DNA of 64,000 nt from Alteraquisediminimonas sediminicola (GTDB taxonomy: Bacteria > Pseudomonadota > Alphaproteobacteria > Sphingomonadales > Sphingomonadaceae), in assembly GCF_019740335.1 (NCBI RefSeq), contig NZ_JAHXZS010000002.1:186001-250000 (forward strand), read 5' to 3'. A program made the translations under genes and the position numbers. Under the pieces are notes generated by a model, which worked only from the letters and a program-made list of their open reading frames with translations, did not search any database and was not told the origin of the DNA. Positions 46,104 through 56,343 of the stretch are shown piece after piece (positions within the stretch are counted from its first letter, which is position 1; every line of letters starts with the position of its first letter).

Positions 46104-47135
46104 ATGATCAACCGCAGAATTTTGCTGGCGAGCGTGACCTTGGGCCTGTTGGTGGGGCTTGGCGCATGTTCAAAGTCCGACAAATCATCGGGCGATGCGA
46201 CCAGCATCGAACTGACCAACGTGTCCTATGACCCGACGCGAGAATTGTACAAGGCGATCAACGACGCTTTCGCCCGGAAATGGAAGGCCGACACCGGCCA
46301 GAATGTCACCTTCAAAATGAGCCATGGCGGTTCCGGCAAGCAATCCCGCGCGATTATCGATGGGCTGGAGGCGGATGTCGCGACCCTTGGTCTCGCTTAT
46401 GACATCGACGCGATTGCCGAAAAGGGCAAATTGCTGCCCGCCACTTGGCAGGCGTCATTGCCGGAAAACAGCGCGCCTTACACCTCGACCATCGTATTTC
46501 TGGTCCGTAAGGGCAATCCTAAGGCAATCAAGGACTGGGGCGATCTGGTCAAGCCGGGCATCGGCGTCATCACCCCCAATCCGAAGACGAGCGGCGGCGC
46601 GCGCTGGAACTTCCTCGCCGCATGGGCGTATGGCCGCAAGGCGGGCGGGTCCGAGGCCGCTGCCGAACAATTCGTCACGAAACTGTTCGCCAATGTCCCG
46701 GTATTGGATAGCGGTGCGCGCGGTTCGACCACGACCTTTGCCGAACGCGGCATTGGCGATGTGCTGATCACCTGGGAAAATGAGGCGTTCCTCGCCGAAC
46801 AGGAATTGGGCAAGGGCAAGTTTGAAATCGTCGTGCCAAGCATCTCGATCCTCGCCGAACCTTCGGTCGCGGTCGTGACGGAAAATGCCAAGAAGCATGG
46901 CACGGAAAAGGTGGCGGACGCCTATCTGCGTTTCCTCTACACCCCGGAAGCCCAGACGATCATCGCGCGCAATTTCTATCGCCCACGCGATCCGCAGGTT
47001 GCCGCCCAGTTCAAGGACAAATTCCCCAGTCTCAACCTCGTGACAATCGATAATGATTTTGGTGGCTGGAAAAAGGCGCAGACCTATTATTTCGATGACG
47101 GCGGCGTGTTTGACCGCGTCACCACCAAGAAATAA
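46104..47135 (+). CDS. sbp: Sulfate-binding lipoprotein of ABC transporter
   Basis: 343 residues from ATG 46104 (GGAG 7 nt upstream). The signal peptide ends in a lipobox (LVGLGAC), so it is tethered to the membrane rather than free. Sulfate-binding motifs: [58 protein letters not shown]. It captures sulfate or thiosulfate in the periplasm and hands it to CysTWA, encoded directly downstream in the same operon. An AT-rich shared element precedes it. Confidence 0.94.
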   Translation: MINRRILLASVTLGLLVGLGACSKSDKSSGDATSIELTNVSYDPTRELYKAINDAFARKWKADTGQNVTFKMSHGGSGKQSRAIIDGLEADVATLGLAYDIDAIAEKGKLLPATWQASLPENSAPYTSTIVFLVRKGNPKAIKDWGDLVKPGIGVITPNPKTSGGARWNFLAAWAYGRKAGGSEAAAEQFVTKLFANVPVLDSGARGSTTTFAERGIGDVLITWENEAFLAEQELGKGKFEIVVPSISILAEPSVAVVTENAKKHGTEKVADAYLRFLYTPEAQTIIARNFYRPRDPQVAAQFKDKFPSLNLVTIDNDFGGWKKAQTYYFDDGGVFDRVTTKK

Positions 47136-47177
47136 TCTGACCGCCCCCTTCACTCTAAATCGAGCAGGCCACTGCAG

Positions 47178-48029
47178 ATGAACCGCCCCTTTTCAAAGCG
47201 CAACCGATGGCGTCAGCCATCGGTACTGCCCGGCTTTGGCCTGACCTTCGGGTTCAGCCTTGGCTGGCTGACGCTGATCGTCCTGATTCCATTGGCGACG
47301 ATCTTCCTCAAATCGGCGGGCATGGGCTGGTCCGATTTCATCAAGGTCGGTTTCTCCGAACGCGCCGTGGCGGCCTATCGCCTGAGCTTCGGCACGGCGG
47401 CGGCTGCCGGGCTGGTCAACGCCATATTCGGCCTGCTCGTGGCGTGGGTGCTGGTGCGCTACAGCTTTCCCGGCAAGAAGATCGTGAACGCGCTGGTCGA
47501 CCTCCCCTTTGCTTTGCCCACGGCCGTGGCGGGGATCGCGCTCACGGCGCTATACGCGCCCAATGGCTGGATCGGCCAATATCTCGATCCCTTGGGCATC
47601 AAGATCGCATTCACCCGCATCGGGATCATCATCGCCTTGGTGTTCATCGGCCTGCCCTTTGTCGTCAGGTCGGTCGAACCGGTCCTCGCCGATCTTGGCA
47701 AGGATGTGGAAGAAGCCGCCGCCACCTTGGGCGCAACCCGGCGGCAGACCTTCACCCGGGTTATTTTTCCGGCGATTGGCCCGGCGTTGCTCACCGGCTT
47801 TGCGCTCGCTTTTGCGCGCGGGGTCGGGGAATATGGCTCGGTCATCTTCATTTCCGGCAATATGCCCGGCAAGACCGAAATTGCGCCATTGCTGATCGTC
47901 ACCCAGCTTGAACAATATGCCTATGACGGCGCCACCGCGATTGCGACGGTGATGATGATCGCCTCCTTTGCGATCTTGCTCGGCATCAATCTGGTGCAGG
48001 CTTGGTCACGCGGGAGGGCGGGCGCATGA
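47178..48029 (+). CDS. cysT: Sulfate ABC transporter permease CysT
   Basis: 283 residues, six TM helices. [22 protein letters not shown] is the typical CysT N-terminus, and the EAA loop for contact with CysA is [26 protein letters not shown]. It forms the inner-membrane channel with CysW. The stop overlaps the cysW start by 4 nt (ATGA). Second gene of sbp-cysTWA. Confidence 0.95.
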   Translation: MNRPFSKRNRWRQPSVLPGFGLTFGFSLGWLTLIVLIPLATIFLKSAGMGWSDFIKVGFSERAVAAYRLSFGTAAAAGLVNAIFGLLVAWVLVRYSFPGKKIVNALVDLPFALPTAVAGIALTALYAPNGWIGQYLDPLGIKIAFTRIGIIIALVFIGLPFVVRSVEPVLADLGKDVEEAAATLGATRRQTFTRVIFPAIGPALLTGFALAFARGVGEYGSVIFISGNMPGKTEIAPLLIVTQLEQYAYDGATAIATVMMIASFAILLGINLVQAWSRGRAGA

Positions 48030-48864
48030 GCCAGCGTGCGATTGTCACCGAAAGCAGATTTGCGCGCGGCCTGTTGATCGGCAGTGCGCTGGCGTTTCTC
48101 GGTTTCTTCCTGCTGCTGCCATTGGTGGCGGTGTTTTCGGAAGCGTTGAAACAAGGCGTCGGCACTTTTTGGGATGCCGTGAAGGAGCCGGATGCGCTGG
48201 CCTCCATCCGTCTGACCCTGTTGATCGCGGCGATCAGCGTGCCGCTCAATGTCGTGTTCGGCATTGCGGCATCATGGGCGATCACCAAATACAGCTTTCG
48301 CGGCAAGAGCCTGTTGATCACCCTGATCGACCTGCCCTTTTCCGTGTCGCCGGTGGTATCGGGCCTGATTTTCGTATTGTTGTTCGGTGCGCATGGCTGG
48401 CTGGGGCCTTGGCTCAGCGCCCATGATGTGAAGATCATCTTCGCCGTGCCGGGGATCATCCTCGCCACCGTGTTCATCACCTTCCCCTTTGTCGCGCGGG
48501 AATTGATTCCGCTGATGATGGAACAGGGCAAGGATGATGAAGAAGCTGCGGTGTCCTTGGGCGCGAATGGCTGGCAGACATTTTGGCATGTGACCTTGCC
48601 CAATATCCGTTGGGGCCTGCTGTATGGCGTATTGCTCTGCAATGCGCGGGCGATGGGGGAATTTGGCGCGGTATCGGTCGTTTCCGGCCATATCCGCGGA
48701 CTGACCAACACCATGCCGCTGCATGTCGAAATTTTGTACAATGAATATGACTTTGTCGGTGCCTTTGCCGTGGCGTCCTTGCTGGCCGTGCTTGCATTGG
48801 TCACCTTGGTCGCCAAGAGCGTGCTCGAATGGCGCTTCGACTATCATCATGGGGGAGCGGGACA

Positions 48865-48868
<4 letters not shown>
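48026..48868 (+). CDS. cysW: Sulfate ABC transporter permease CysW
   Basis: 280 residues from ATG 48026, overlapping the cysT stop. An earlier in-frame start at 48002 would lie deep in cysT. Six TM helices. The EAA loop is [56 protein letters not shown] is the conserved CysW C-terminal region. It pairs with CysT. Its stop overlaps the TTG start of cysA (ATTGA). Confidence 0.95.
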
Positions 48869-49911
<1,043 letters not shown>

Positions 49912-49954
49912 AGACGCTTCCATAAAGCGATTGTTCAAGGGGCAGAAGAGTAAG

Positions 49955-49978
49955 TTTATTGTCTATAATAATAATAGA
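49955..49978 (+). promoter_or_regulatory. Shared AT-rich promoter/operator element, copy 2 (yezD)
   Basis: TTTATTGTCTA (49955-49965) is identical to the copy before the binding-protein gene. TCTAT-N7-ATAGA (49962-49978) is a perfect inverted repeat. It lies 39-62 nt before ATG 50017. A TATATC-like -10 would be 17 nt after TTGTCT. It suggests a second promoter for yezD and the TonB receptor under the same control. Confidence 0.5.
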
Positions 49979-50016
49979 TAATATATCCGTTTTCATCAAG
50001 ATTGGAGCATCGGACC

Positions 50017-50226
50017 ATGACACAGAAATCCGAACAAGACCGAGCCGAACAAGAGCGGGCCAAACAAGACCTCAGCAGCGAGGATGTCCGCATCCTCAAT
50101 GAAAGCCTCAATAGCGTCCGCGAGGCGCTTGAAGGCCTGCGTTTCGGCAATGTCTCGCTGACCGTTCATGAAGGGCGCGTTGTGCAGATCGACGTCACGG
50201 AGAAGAAGCGCCTCAAGCCTCATTGA
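50017..50226 (+). CDS. YezD/DUF2292 family small protein
   Basis: 69 residues from ATG 50017 (GGAG about 9 nt upstream). After a charged helix (EQDRAEQERAKQDL), the core EALEGLRFGNVSLTVHEGRVVQIDVTEKKRL is the YezD signature. YezD-family genes recur beside sulfur-assimilation genes in many bacteria, and in Bacillus yezD belongs to the CymR sulfur regulon. Its biochemical role is unknown. It lies between cysA and a TonB receptor and has its own copy of the AT-rich element. Confidence 0.85.
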   Translation: MTQKSEQDRAEQERAKQDLSSEDVRILNESLNSVREALEGLRFGNVSLTVHEGRVVQIDVTEKKRLKPH

Positions 50227-50348
50227 GTGCGCCAACCGCACTGAGTTTCACGCGCCAAAAGGCGACCATATCAACCCACTACCAACCAACAACAACCGCT
50301 GCTGACCGGACCACCGGAGGCGTCGCGAACATCATCAGGGAAATCCAC

Positions 50349-52769
50349 ATGATCGCACGACCTCTTTTGCTCGCCAGCGTGGCGACCGTTAGCCTTGCCA
50401 CCCTCAGCCTTGCACCATCGCAGGCCTATGCCGTCGAAGCCGCAGCGACCGAAGCCGAGGCCGAAGCCGCATCCTCGGAAATTCTCGTCACGGCCCGCCG
50501 CCGCGAAGAACAGATTCAAGATGTGCCGCTCGCCATTTCGGTCATTAATGCCAATGCGTTGGAAGCCACCGGCAGCTTTAACGTCGGAAAGCTGCAACAG
50601 CTTCAACCGACCGTCCAATTCTATTCCTCCAACCCGCGCAATTCCGCCGCGAACATCCGTGGCCTTGGCGCGCCTTTCGGCCTGACCAATGACGGCATCG
50701 AACAAGGCGTCGGCATTTATGTCGACGAGGTCTATTATTCCCGCAGCGCATCGACGACGTTCGATTTCCTCGATGTTGGCCAGATCGAAATCCTGCGCGG
50801 GCCGCAGGGCACGCTGTATGGCAAAAACACCACCGCAGGCGCGATCAACATCACCTCGCGTGCGCCGAGCTTCACCCCGGAAGGCCGGGTGGAAGCCTCG
50901 TTCGGCAATCTCGGTTTTGTACAGGCCAAGGGCTCGATCTCTGGCCCGCTGATCGACGACAAGCTCGCGGTGCGTCTGGCGGCATCGGCCACCAGCCGTC
51001 GCGGCACCGTGTATAATGTCGCGACCAACAGCCGGATCAACGAACAGGAAAATATCGGCTTCAAGGCGCAATTGCTGCTGAAGGCGACCGATACGCTCAA
51101 CCTCACGCTGGCGGGCGATTACAACCGTCAGGACCCGGAATGCTGCGCCCAGATCTATTACAAGACCGGCAGCACACAGCGCGCTTCGAACCGACAATAT
51201 GCAGCCCTTGCCGCCGCACAAGGCTATGCCGTGCCCAGCACCGACATTTTCGACCGGGTGACCGATGTCGATGCCGATCTGCGGGCGAAACAGTCGCTGG
51301 GCGGCGTGTCGTTGCGCGCGAAATGGGAAGTCGGCGCGGGTGAGTTGACCTCGGTCACCGCATGGCGTTTCTGGAATTGGCTGCCGTCCAATGACCGCGA
51401 TTTTACCGGCCTGCCGATCTTCACCAAAGTGAACAACCCATCGACCCAGCGCCAGTGGACGCAGGAATTCCGCTATGCGCAGACGAGCGACAAGCTCGAT
51501 TTCGTGGTCGGCCTGTTCGGCTTTCAACAATCGGTGCATACCGATGGCATCCAGACTTTGGGATCGGCGGCGAGCAAATGGCTGCTGAATCCCACCAATG
51601 CCAATGCGAACAATCCAGCCTATCTGAACGGGGTGCAGTCGGACAACAACATCGACTTTAAAAACACCAGCCTCGCCGCCTTTGGCCAGCTGACCTATCA
51701 TGCCACCGATCGCCTGCACCTCCAGCCCGGCATACGCGTGAATTATGATAAAAAGAGCGGCAGCTATATCTCGACCGTCACGCAAAATGGCGTGGCTGTC
51801 ACCAACCCAACCAAATTGTCGGATGCGGGCCTGCCGAACCTTAATTACAGCCCGAAGTTCAGCGACTGGAATCTATCTTATGATTTCACCGCGTCTTATG
51901 ATGTGACGGACGATGTGCTGGCCTTTGCGACCTATGCGAAGAGCTTCAAATCGGGTGGCATCAATCTGAACGGCATTCCGACCGACAGGACTACCGGCCT
52001 GCCCGTCACGAGCAAGACCACGGTCAAGCCGGAAAAAGTCGACCATTTCGAACTCGGCCTGAAAACCCAGCTGTTCGATCGCAGGGCGACGCTGAACCTT
52101 TCGGGCTTCTGGACGAACGTCAAGGACTTCCAGGCTATCGTCAACGACAATGCGCCGGGCGTGGTACGCGGCTATCTCGCCAATGCCGATAAGGTGCGGG
52201 TGCGCGGGGTCGAGGCGGATTTCTCGGCCCGCCCCACGGAGGATCTGAACCTCTATGTCAACGCCGCCTTTACGGATGCGAAATACAAGAAGTTCGTCGA
52301 CTCCCCCTGCCCGCCCGAACTGACCGGCGGCACCGCGATCAGCGGATCGCAGGTCGCGGGCGCGGCGGGCTTACCGGGCGCGTTGAGCCCATTGAGCTGC
52401 AACATCTCCGGTTCGATCCTGCCGGGCATTTCGAAATGGGCCTTCTCGTTCGGCGGTGAATATCGAGTGCCTGCACAATTGTTCAGCACCGATGGCGAGT
52501 TTTACCTCGGCTATGACGGCAGCTATCGCTCGAAATTCTCGTCCAACCCGGCGCGTTCGATCTATACCGATGTGAAGGGCTATGCGCTCTCCAACGTCCG
52601 TCTTGGCTATCGCGCCAACAAGCAATGGGATGTCTATGGCTGGGTCCGCAATGCGTTCGACCAGAAATATATCGAACAATTGGCGACCCAATCAGGCAGC
52701 ACCGGCCTGATCATCGGTCAACCGGGCGACCCGCGCACCTATGGCGTCACCGTGAAGGCGACGTTCTAG
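50349..52769 (+). CDS. TonB-dependent outer-membrane receptor
   Basis: 806 residues from ATG 50349. Signal peptide about 1-28 (ending AYA). The TonB box region is SSEILVTARRREEQIQDVPLAISV, the plug has NIRGLGAPFG and LRGPQGTLYGKNTTAGAINITS, and the 22-strand barrel ends in a terminal Phe (GVTVKATF). It is a sphingomonad-type iron-complex/other-substrate receptor. Its place in a sulfate operon, behind yezD and the shared element, suggests uptake of organosulfur compounds or sulfate esters rather than siderophores. That is inference from context only. Four Cys occur in the late barrel (near 668 and 698) and in an early loop (PECCAQIYYK). Confidence 0.9.
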   Translation: MIARPLLLASVATVSLATLSLAPSQAYAVEAAATEAEAEAASSEILVTARRREEQIQDVPLAISVINANALEATGSFNVGKLQQLQPTVQFYSSNPRNSAANIRGLGAPFGLTNDGIEQGVGIYVDEVYYSRSASTTFDFLDVGQIEILRGPQGTLYGKNTTAGAINITSRAPSFTPEGRVEASFGNLGFVQAKGSISGPLIDDKLAVRLAASATSRRGTVYNVATNSRINEQENIGFKAQLLLKATDTLNLTLAGDYNRQDPECCAQIYYKTGSTQRASNRQYAALAAAQGYAVPSTDIFDRVTDVDADLRAKQSLGGVSLRAKWEVGAGELTSVTAWRFWNWLPSNDRDFTGLPIFTKVNNPSTQRQWTQEFRYAQTSDKLDFVVGLFGFQQSVHTDGIQTLGSAASKWLLNPTNANANNPAYLNGVQSDNNIDFKNTSLAAFGQLTYHATDRLHLQPGIRVNYDKKSGSYISTVTQNGVAVTNPTKLSDAGLPNLNYSPKFSDWNLSYDFTASYDVTDDVLAFATYAKSFKSGGINLNGIPTDRTTGLPVTSKTTVKPEKVDHFELGLKTQLFDRRATLNLSGFWTNVKDFQAIVNDNAPGVVRGYLANADKVRVRGVEADFSARPTEDLNLYVNAAFTDAKYKKFVDSPCPPELTGGTAISGSQVAGAAGLPGALSPLSCNISGSILPGISKWAFSFGGEYRVPAQLFSTDGEFYLGYDGSYRSKFSSNPARSIYTDVKGYALSNVRLGYRANKQWDVYGWVRNAFDQKYIEQLATQSGSTGLIIGQPGDPRTYGVTVKATF

Positions 52770-52791
52770 GATCAAAACCTATTAACTTGCC

Positions 52792-52833
52792 AAATGGCTG
52801 TCAGCCCCTCATTTAAAGGGCTGACAGCCATTT
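52792..52833. terminator. Strong hairpin after the TonB receptor (perfect 16-bp stem)
   Basis: Arms 52792-52807 and 52818-52833 are perfect complements around a 10-nt loop. It begins 22 nt after the receptor stop and ends 13 nt before the next start. The stem is flanked by A and T bases (AAAT...ATTT) but has no long U-run. Likely terminator or mRNA-stabilising end, possibly bidirectional. Confidence 0.65.
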
Positions 52834-52846
52834 CAACATCGAGACC

Positions 52847-53551
52847 ATGAACCAAAAGACCGCCCTCATCATTCGTCACGTGCCTTATGAAGGGGTGGCC
52901 GGTTACCGTCAGCCGATCGAGGATGCGGGCTATCTGGTCGACCGCATCGATGTGACCGACCCTCTTTTCCCGACGCTCGATCTGCGCGAGCCGGATTTGC
53001 TGATCATGATGGGCGGCCCGATGGGCGTTTACGAACAGGATCGTTATCCGTGGATCGGCTGCCAGATGCGGCGGCTTGCCCATCGGCTGGATGCAGGGCG
53101 GCCCACGCTCGGCGTATGCTTTGGCGCACAAATGATGGCGGCGGCACTGGGTGCCGATGTCTATGAAGGCCCGCACAAGGAAGTCGGCTTCCATCCCATT
53201 CAGGTCCATGATCACGCCAAGGAAACGCCGCTGCGGCATCTGACAGAAGTGCCGATCCTGCATTGGCATGGCGATACGTTCACCTTGCCCGATAATGTCG
53301 AATTATTGGCGTCCAGCCATGTCTATGAGCATCAGGCCTTTCGCCGGGGGAACAATATCCTCGCCGTGCAATTTCATGCGGAAATGGGGCAAGACCCAAG
53401 GTTCGATGCATGGATCGAAGAATGGCCGGGTTCTGTCATCGAGGCCGGTGGCGATGAGGCCAGCCTGCGCGCCGCCCATGATCTGCATGGCCCGGTCGCC
53501 GTGGCCGCCGGGCGCAAAATGATTGCAGAGTGGTTGCAACAATTGGATTAA
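52847..53551 (+). CDS. Class I glutamine amidotransferase-like protein
   Basis: 234 residues. The nucleophile elbow is GVCFGAQ (Cys about 89). The His-x-Glu pair is in VQFHAEMG. MMGGPMGVYEQDRYPW is the oxyanion region. No synthetase domain is attached, so it is a stand-alone GATase of the GuaA-N-like type that could hydrolyse glutamine or act on gamma-glutamyl amides. It follows the TonB receptor with a hairpin in between and precedes the Rrf2 regulator. Confidence 0.88.
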   Translation: MNQKTALIIRHVPYEGVAGYRQPIEDAGYLVDRIDVTDPLFPTLDLREPDLLIMMGGPMGVYEQDRYPWIGCQMRRLAHRLDAGRPTLGVCFGAQMMAAALGADVYEGPHKEVGFHPIQVHDHAKETPLRHLTEVPILHWHGDTFTLPDNVELLASSHVYEHQAFRRGNNILAVQFHAEMGQDPRFDAWIEEWPGSVIEAGGDEASLRAAHDLHGPVAVAAGRKMIAEWLQQLD

Positions 53552-53592
53552 TCGCCCTTGCGTCAAAGCGCCCTTCGGGCCATGTGAATGAC

Positions 53593-54024
53593 ATGCTCTC
53601 GCAAAAGACCCGTTACACCATACGCGCATTGCAACATCTGGCCGATCGCTATGATCAGGGTCCGGTGCAGTTAACGGAAATCAGCGAACAGCAAAATATC
53701 CCCGCCAAATTCCTCACCGTCATCCTGTCGGAACTGTCGCGCGAAGGCTGGGTCGACACCAAAAGGGGCCGCGATGGCGGCTATTGGCTGGCGAAAAAAC
53801 CGGCTGAAATCCGTTATGGCGATATCATCCGCTTTACACATGGTGCATTGGCCTTGGTGCCTTGCGCCAGCCGTCTGGCACATGAAACCTGCAAGAATTG
53901 CGTGACCGAGTCCGAATGCCGGTTGCGCAGCCTGATGATCAAGGTGCGCGACGAAACCGCCGCAATTCTGGACGGCATCACGCTGGCCGATCCGATTGCG
54001 CTGGAACCCCTATTCGCTGAATAA
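53593..54024 (+). CDS. Rrf2-family transcriptional regulator with four cysteines
   Basis: 143 residues from ATG 53593 (a GTG 9 nt earlier is possible). Winged helix-turn-helix: MLSQKTRYTIRALQHLA, LTEISEQQNIPAKFLTVILSELSREGWVDTKRGRDGGY. The sensor region has Cys91, Cys100, Cys103 and Cys109 (VPCASRLAHETCKNCVTESECRLR), which could hold an Fe-S cluster or sense thiols as in IscR, RirA, NsrR or CymR-like members. Its place in the sulfate block makes it the best candidate for binding the TCTAT/ATAGA elements before sbp and yezD. Confidence 0.9.
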   Translation: MLSQKTRYTIRALQHLADRYDQGPVQLTEISEQQNIPAKFLTVILSELSREGWVDTKRGRDGGYWLAKKPAEIRYGDIIRFTHGALALVPCASRLAHETCKNCVTESECRLRSLMIKVRDETAAILDGITLADPIALEPLFAE

Positions 54025-54218
54025 GGCGCGTTTTTAGGCCGTTACAGCACCAATAAACTTTAACTTGCCCCCCGCATCGCAGATCCATCTTGAGCTACGG
54101 GCCAAAAGTCTACATTTTCAATTGTATTAAAGACCCTGAGTCGGGTCAAAGAATAGGGCCAAAAATCGGGACGTGCGCCAAGTCGACCGATATCACTAGT
54201 AACCACTGGAGATAGACA
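54025..54218. other. Intergenic region between Rrf2 and hydrolase genes
   Basis: 194 nt. It contains a short inverted repeat GACCC-N6-GGGTC (54130-54145) and is AT-rich at 54100-54130. It probably holds the promoter of the hydrolase gene. No TTTATTGTCTA copy was seen here. Confidence 0.4.
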
Positions 54219-54869
54219 TTGACACATGACCCAAAAGGCAGCGCCAAGCGCCCGCTGATCCTCATCGTTCCCGGTCTCAACAATTCCGGCCCTGACCATT
54301 GGCAATCGTTGTGGGAGCAACAGCGCGACGATATCGCGCGGGTCAATCTCGGCATGTGGGATCTCCCGCATCGCAACACTTGGGTGAACCAGCTCAACCT
54401 CGCGATAAAGCGGGCGGGCCGTCCGGTCATCCTCGTCGCCCATAGCCTTGGCTGCCATGCGGTCAATTGGTGGGCGGCGCTGGAACAGCCCGGCCATGAT
54501 GGGCCGGTGATCGGCGCATTGCTGGTCGCCCCGCCAGAGGTCGATCACGCCCCGCTGGATAGCCGTCTGGCGAGCTTTGGCCCAACACCGAAAACAGCCT
54601 TGCCCTTTGCCTCCATCGTCGCCGCCAGCCGCAACGACCCTTATATGAGCTTTGATGGCGCGCGCGCCCTTGCCCAACATTGGGGCAGTCGTTTCGCCGA
54701 TGCAGGCGAGATCGGCCATATCAACGCGGCGTCCGGCATTGGCACATGGGATTTCGGCCAGTTCCTGCTCGCGCAATTGGAACGCAACCTCCCTGCATCG
54801 GAACCGGTAGCCACAACACAGGCCGCATCTGCCGCCCCCCATTTCGATCAACAAGTGAGCGCATCATGA
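54219..54869 (+). CDS. RBBP9/YdeN-family alpha/beta hydrolase
   Basis: 216 residues from TTG 54219, which has GGAG 6-7 nt upstream. A nearby ATG (54226) is out of frame. Motifs: IVPGLNNSGPDHWQSLWE at the N-terminus, nucleophile elbow AHSLGC (Ser about 75), Asp in ASRNDPYMS, His in GEIGHINAASGIGTW. These define the RBBP9/YdeN serine hydrolases (esterase or amidase, natural substrate unknown). Cytosolic. The last 30 residues are a low-complexity tail. The stop overlaps the start of a 30-residue membrane peptide by 4 nt. Confidence 0.9.
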   Translation: MTHDPKGSAKRPLILIVPGLNNSGPDHWQSLWEQQRDDIARVNLGMWDLPHRNTWVNQLNLAIKRAGRPVILVAHSLGCHAVNWWAALEQPGHDGPVIGALLVAPPEVDHAPLDSRLASFGPTPKTALPFASIVAASRNDPYMSFDGARALAQHWGSRFADAGEIGHINAASGIGTWDFGQFLLAQLERNLPASEPVATTQAASAAPHFDQQVSAS

Positions 54870-54958
54870 CCGACCTTTCCGTTCCCATTCTCCTGCTCGG
54901 CGGGTCCGTGTCGCTCGGCTGGTTTCTCCCGGCAATTTTCTCCGCCACGCGGCGTTAA
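54866..54958 (+). CDS. 30-residue single-helix membrane peptide coupled to the hydrolase gene
   Basis: ATG 54866 overlaps the hydrolase TGA (ATGA). The product is a hydrophobic helix from Val6 to Phe25 (VPILLLGGSVSLGWF...) with an ArgArg C-terminus, typical of bacterial small membrane proteins. It is too short for ordinary gene finders. Codon use is like its neighbours. Function unknown. Translational coupling suggests a joint role with the hydrolase or membrane recruitment of it. Confidence 0.55.
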   Translation: MTDLSVPILLLGGSVSLGWFLPAIFSATRR

Positions 54959-55012
54959 ATCCGGGAAGATTCATGCTAGAGTCTGCGATCAGTTCGCATC
55001 AGGAGCATGACA

Positions 55013-55627
55013 TTGTCGCATTCCCCCATTGAGGCCCGGCTATTCGCGCCCGCCATTGCGCGTAATCGCGACCCGATCCTCGATACGCTGCGGCCCTTAT
55101 TGCCGGACACCGGTCTTGTCCTCGAAATCGCGAGCGGCACCGGCGAACATATTGTCCATTTCGCGCAACAAATGCCGCAATTGATCTGGCAGCCATCCGA
55201 CCCGTCATTGGAAGCCCGCGCCTCGATTGAAGCATGGAGCCGCGCTGAAAAGACCGGCAATGTGCGCCGCCCGCTCGATCTCGATGCCAGCGCCAGCTAT
55301 TGGCCGATCCAACAGGCCGATGCGATCATCTGCATCAATATGCTGCACATCAGCCCCTGGGCCGCGACCGAAGGCCTGATGCGCGGGGCGGCGGCGATCC
55401 TTGGCGCGGGCGGGTTGCTCTATATCTATGGCCCGTTCCGGGTCGCGGGCGTCGAAACCGCGCCGAGCAACGAAGCATTCGACAGCAATCTGCGGATGCG
55501 CAATGCCGAATGGGGCCTACGCGATCTGGAGGCCGTCACCGCCTGCGCCGCATCTCACGGTCTGGCACTGATCCAGAGCATTGCAATGCCCGCCAACAAT
55601 TTGTCCGCCATCTTCCGCAAGTCATAG
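55013..55627 (+). CDS. DUF938 family putative SAM-dependent methyltransferase
   Basis: 204 residues from TTG 55013. AGGAG ends 7 nt upstream of this TTG, but only 1 nt before the ATG at 55007, so TTG is favoured. SAM motif LVLEIASGTGEHIVHFA. DUF938 features are FAPAIARNRDPIL, WQPSDP, INMLHISPWAATEGLM, YGPFRVAG and FDSNLRMRNAEWGLRD. The fold predicts methyl transfer, but no substrate is known for the family. It follows the small peptide gene at a distance of about 55 nt. Confidence 0.9.
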   Translation: MSHSPIEARLFAPAIARNRDPILDTLRPLLPDTGLVLEIASGTGEHIVHFAQQMPQLIWQPSDPSLEARASIEAWSRAEKTGNVRRPLDLDASASYWPIQQADAIICINMLHISPWAATEGLMRGAAAILGAGGLLYIYGPFRVAGVETAPSNEAFDSNLRMRNAEWGLRDLEAVTACAASHGLALIQSIAMPANNLSAIFRKS

Positions 55628-55637
55628 GGCCGCAGCC

Positions 55638-56318
55638 CTATTTATTGCCCGGCTTGATCGCGACCCAGACGATGTGATGCGCGCCCTTTTTGCCGCCGGT
55701 CGCGCGGACCTTGACCTCGTTCACCTCAAACCCGGCCCCGCGTAGGCGCTGGGCAAAGGCGTGATCAGGATAGGCCGACCACACGGCCAATACCCCGCCC
55801 GCCCGCAATGCCGCATAGGCCGAACGCAGGCCATATTTGCTGTATAGCCGGTCATTTTCCGCATGGATCAAGCCATCCGGGCCATTATCGACATCGAGCA
55901 AAATCGCATCATAGCTGCCGTTGGTTTCGGCGATCATCGCGCGCACATCTTCGATCTGCACATCGACGCGCGGATCGGACAGGCTATCGCCAAAGATATG
56001 TGCCAGCGGCCCCTTCGCCCATTCCAATACCTTTGGCACCAGTTCCGACACGATAATCTTTGCACCCGGCGGCAGGATCTTGATCGCGGCACGCATGGTA
56101 AAGCCCATGCCCAACCCGCCAATCAGGAATTTGGGCTTGCTGCGATTGGCAATCGGTTCCCATGCCAAGGTCGCCAGCGCCTCTTCGGACCCGCGCAACC
56201 GGCTGCTCATCAATTCATTGCGCCCGAACAGGATCGAATAATCCTGCCCACGGTGCATCAGACGGAGCTGGCCACCATCCGGCAAATCCGCCGTATCGAT
56301 CAGTTCGAGAGGTATCAC
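55638..56318 (-). CDS. Spermidine synthase-like (class I SAM-binding) protein
   Basis: 226 residues from GTG 56318 (AAGGA 8 nt upstream). The Rossmann core is FLIGGLGMGFTMRAAI, then IIVSELVPKVLEWAKGPL and DAILLDVDNGPDGLIH. These match the SpeE-like superfamily used by many stand-alone proteins in alphaproteobacteria. The aminopropyl-transfer substrate loop is shortened, so true spermidine synthase activity is doubtful. Convergent with the DUF938 gene, last in the pirin-wrbA-yceI series on this strand. Confidence 0.85.
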   Translation of the reverse strand: MIPLELIDTADLPDGGQLRLMHRGQDYSILFGRNELMSSRLRGSEEALATLAWEPIANRSKPKFLIGGLGMGFTMRAAIKILPPGAKIIVSELVPKVLEWAKGPLAHIFGDSLSDPRVDVQIEDVRAMIAETNGSYDAILLDVDNGPDGLIHAENDRLYSKYGLRSAYAALRAGGVLAVWSAYPDHAFAQRLRGAGFEVNEVKVRATGGKKGAHHIVWVAIKPGNK

Positions 56319-56343
56319 GTTGCTGTTCCTTGCCTATTGACGC

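Noticed and set aside
50271-51785. 504-codon minus-strand frame inside the TonB receptor
   Set aside because: Antisense shadow with no recognisable domain or ribosome site. The receptor on the plus strand is complete.
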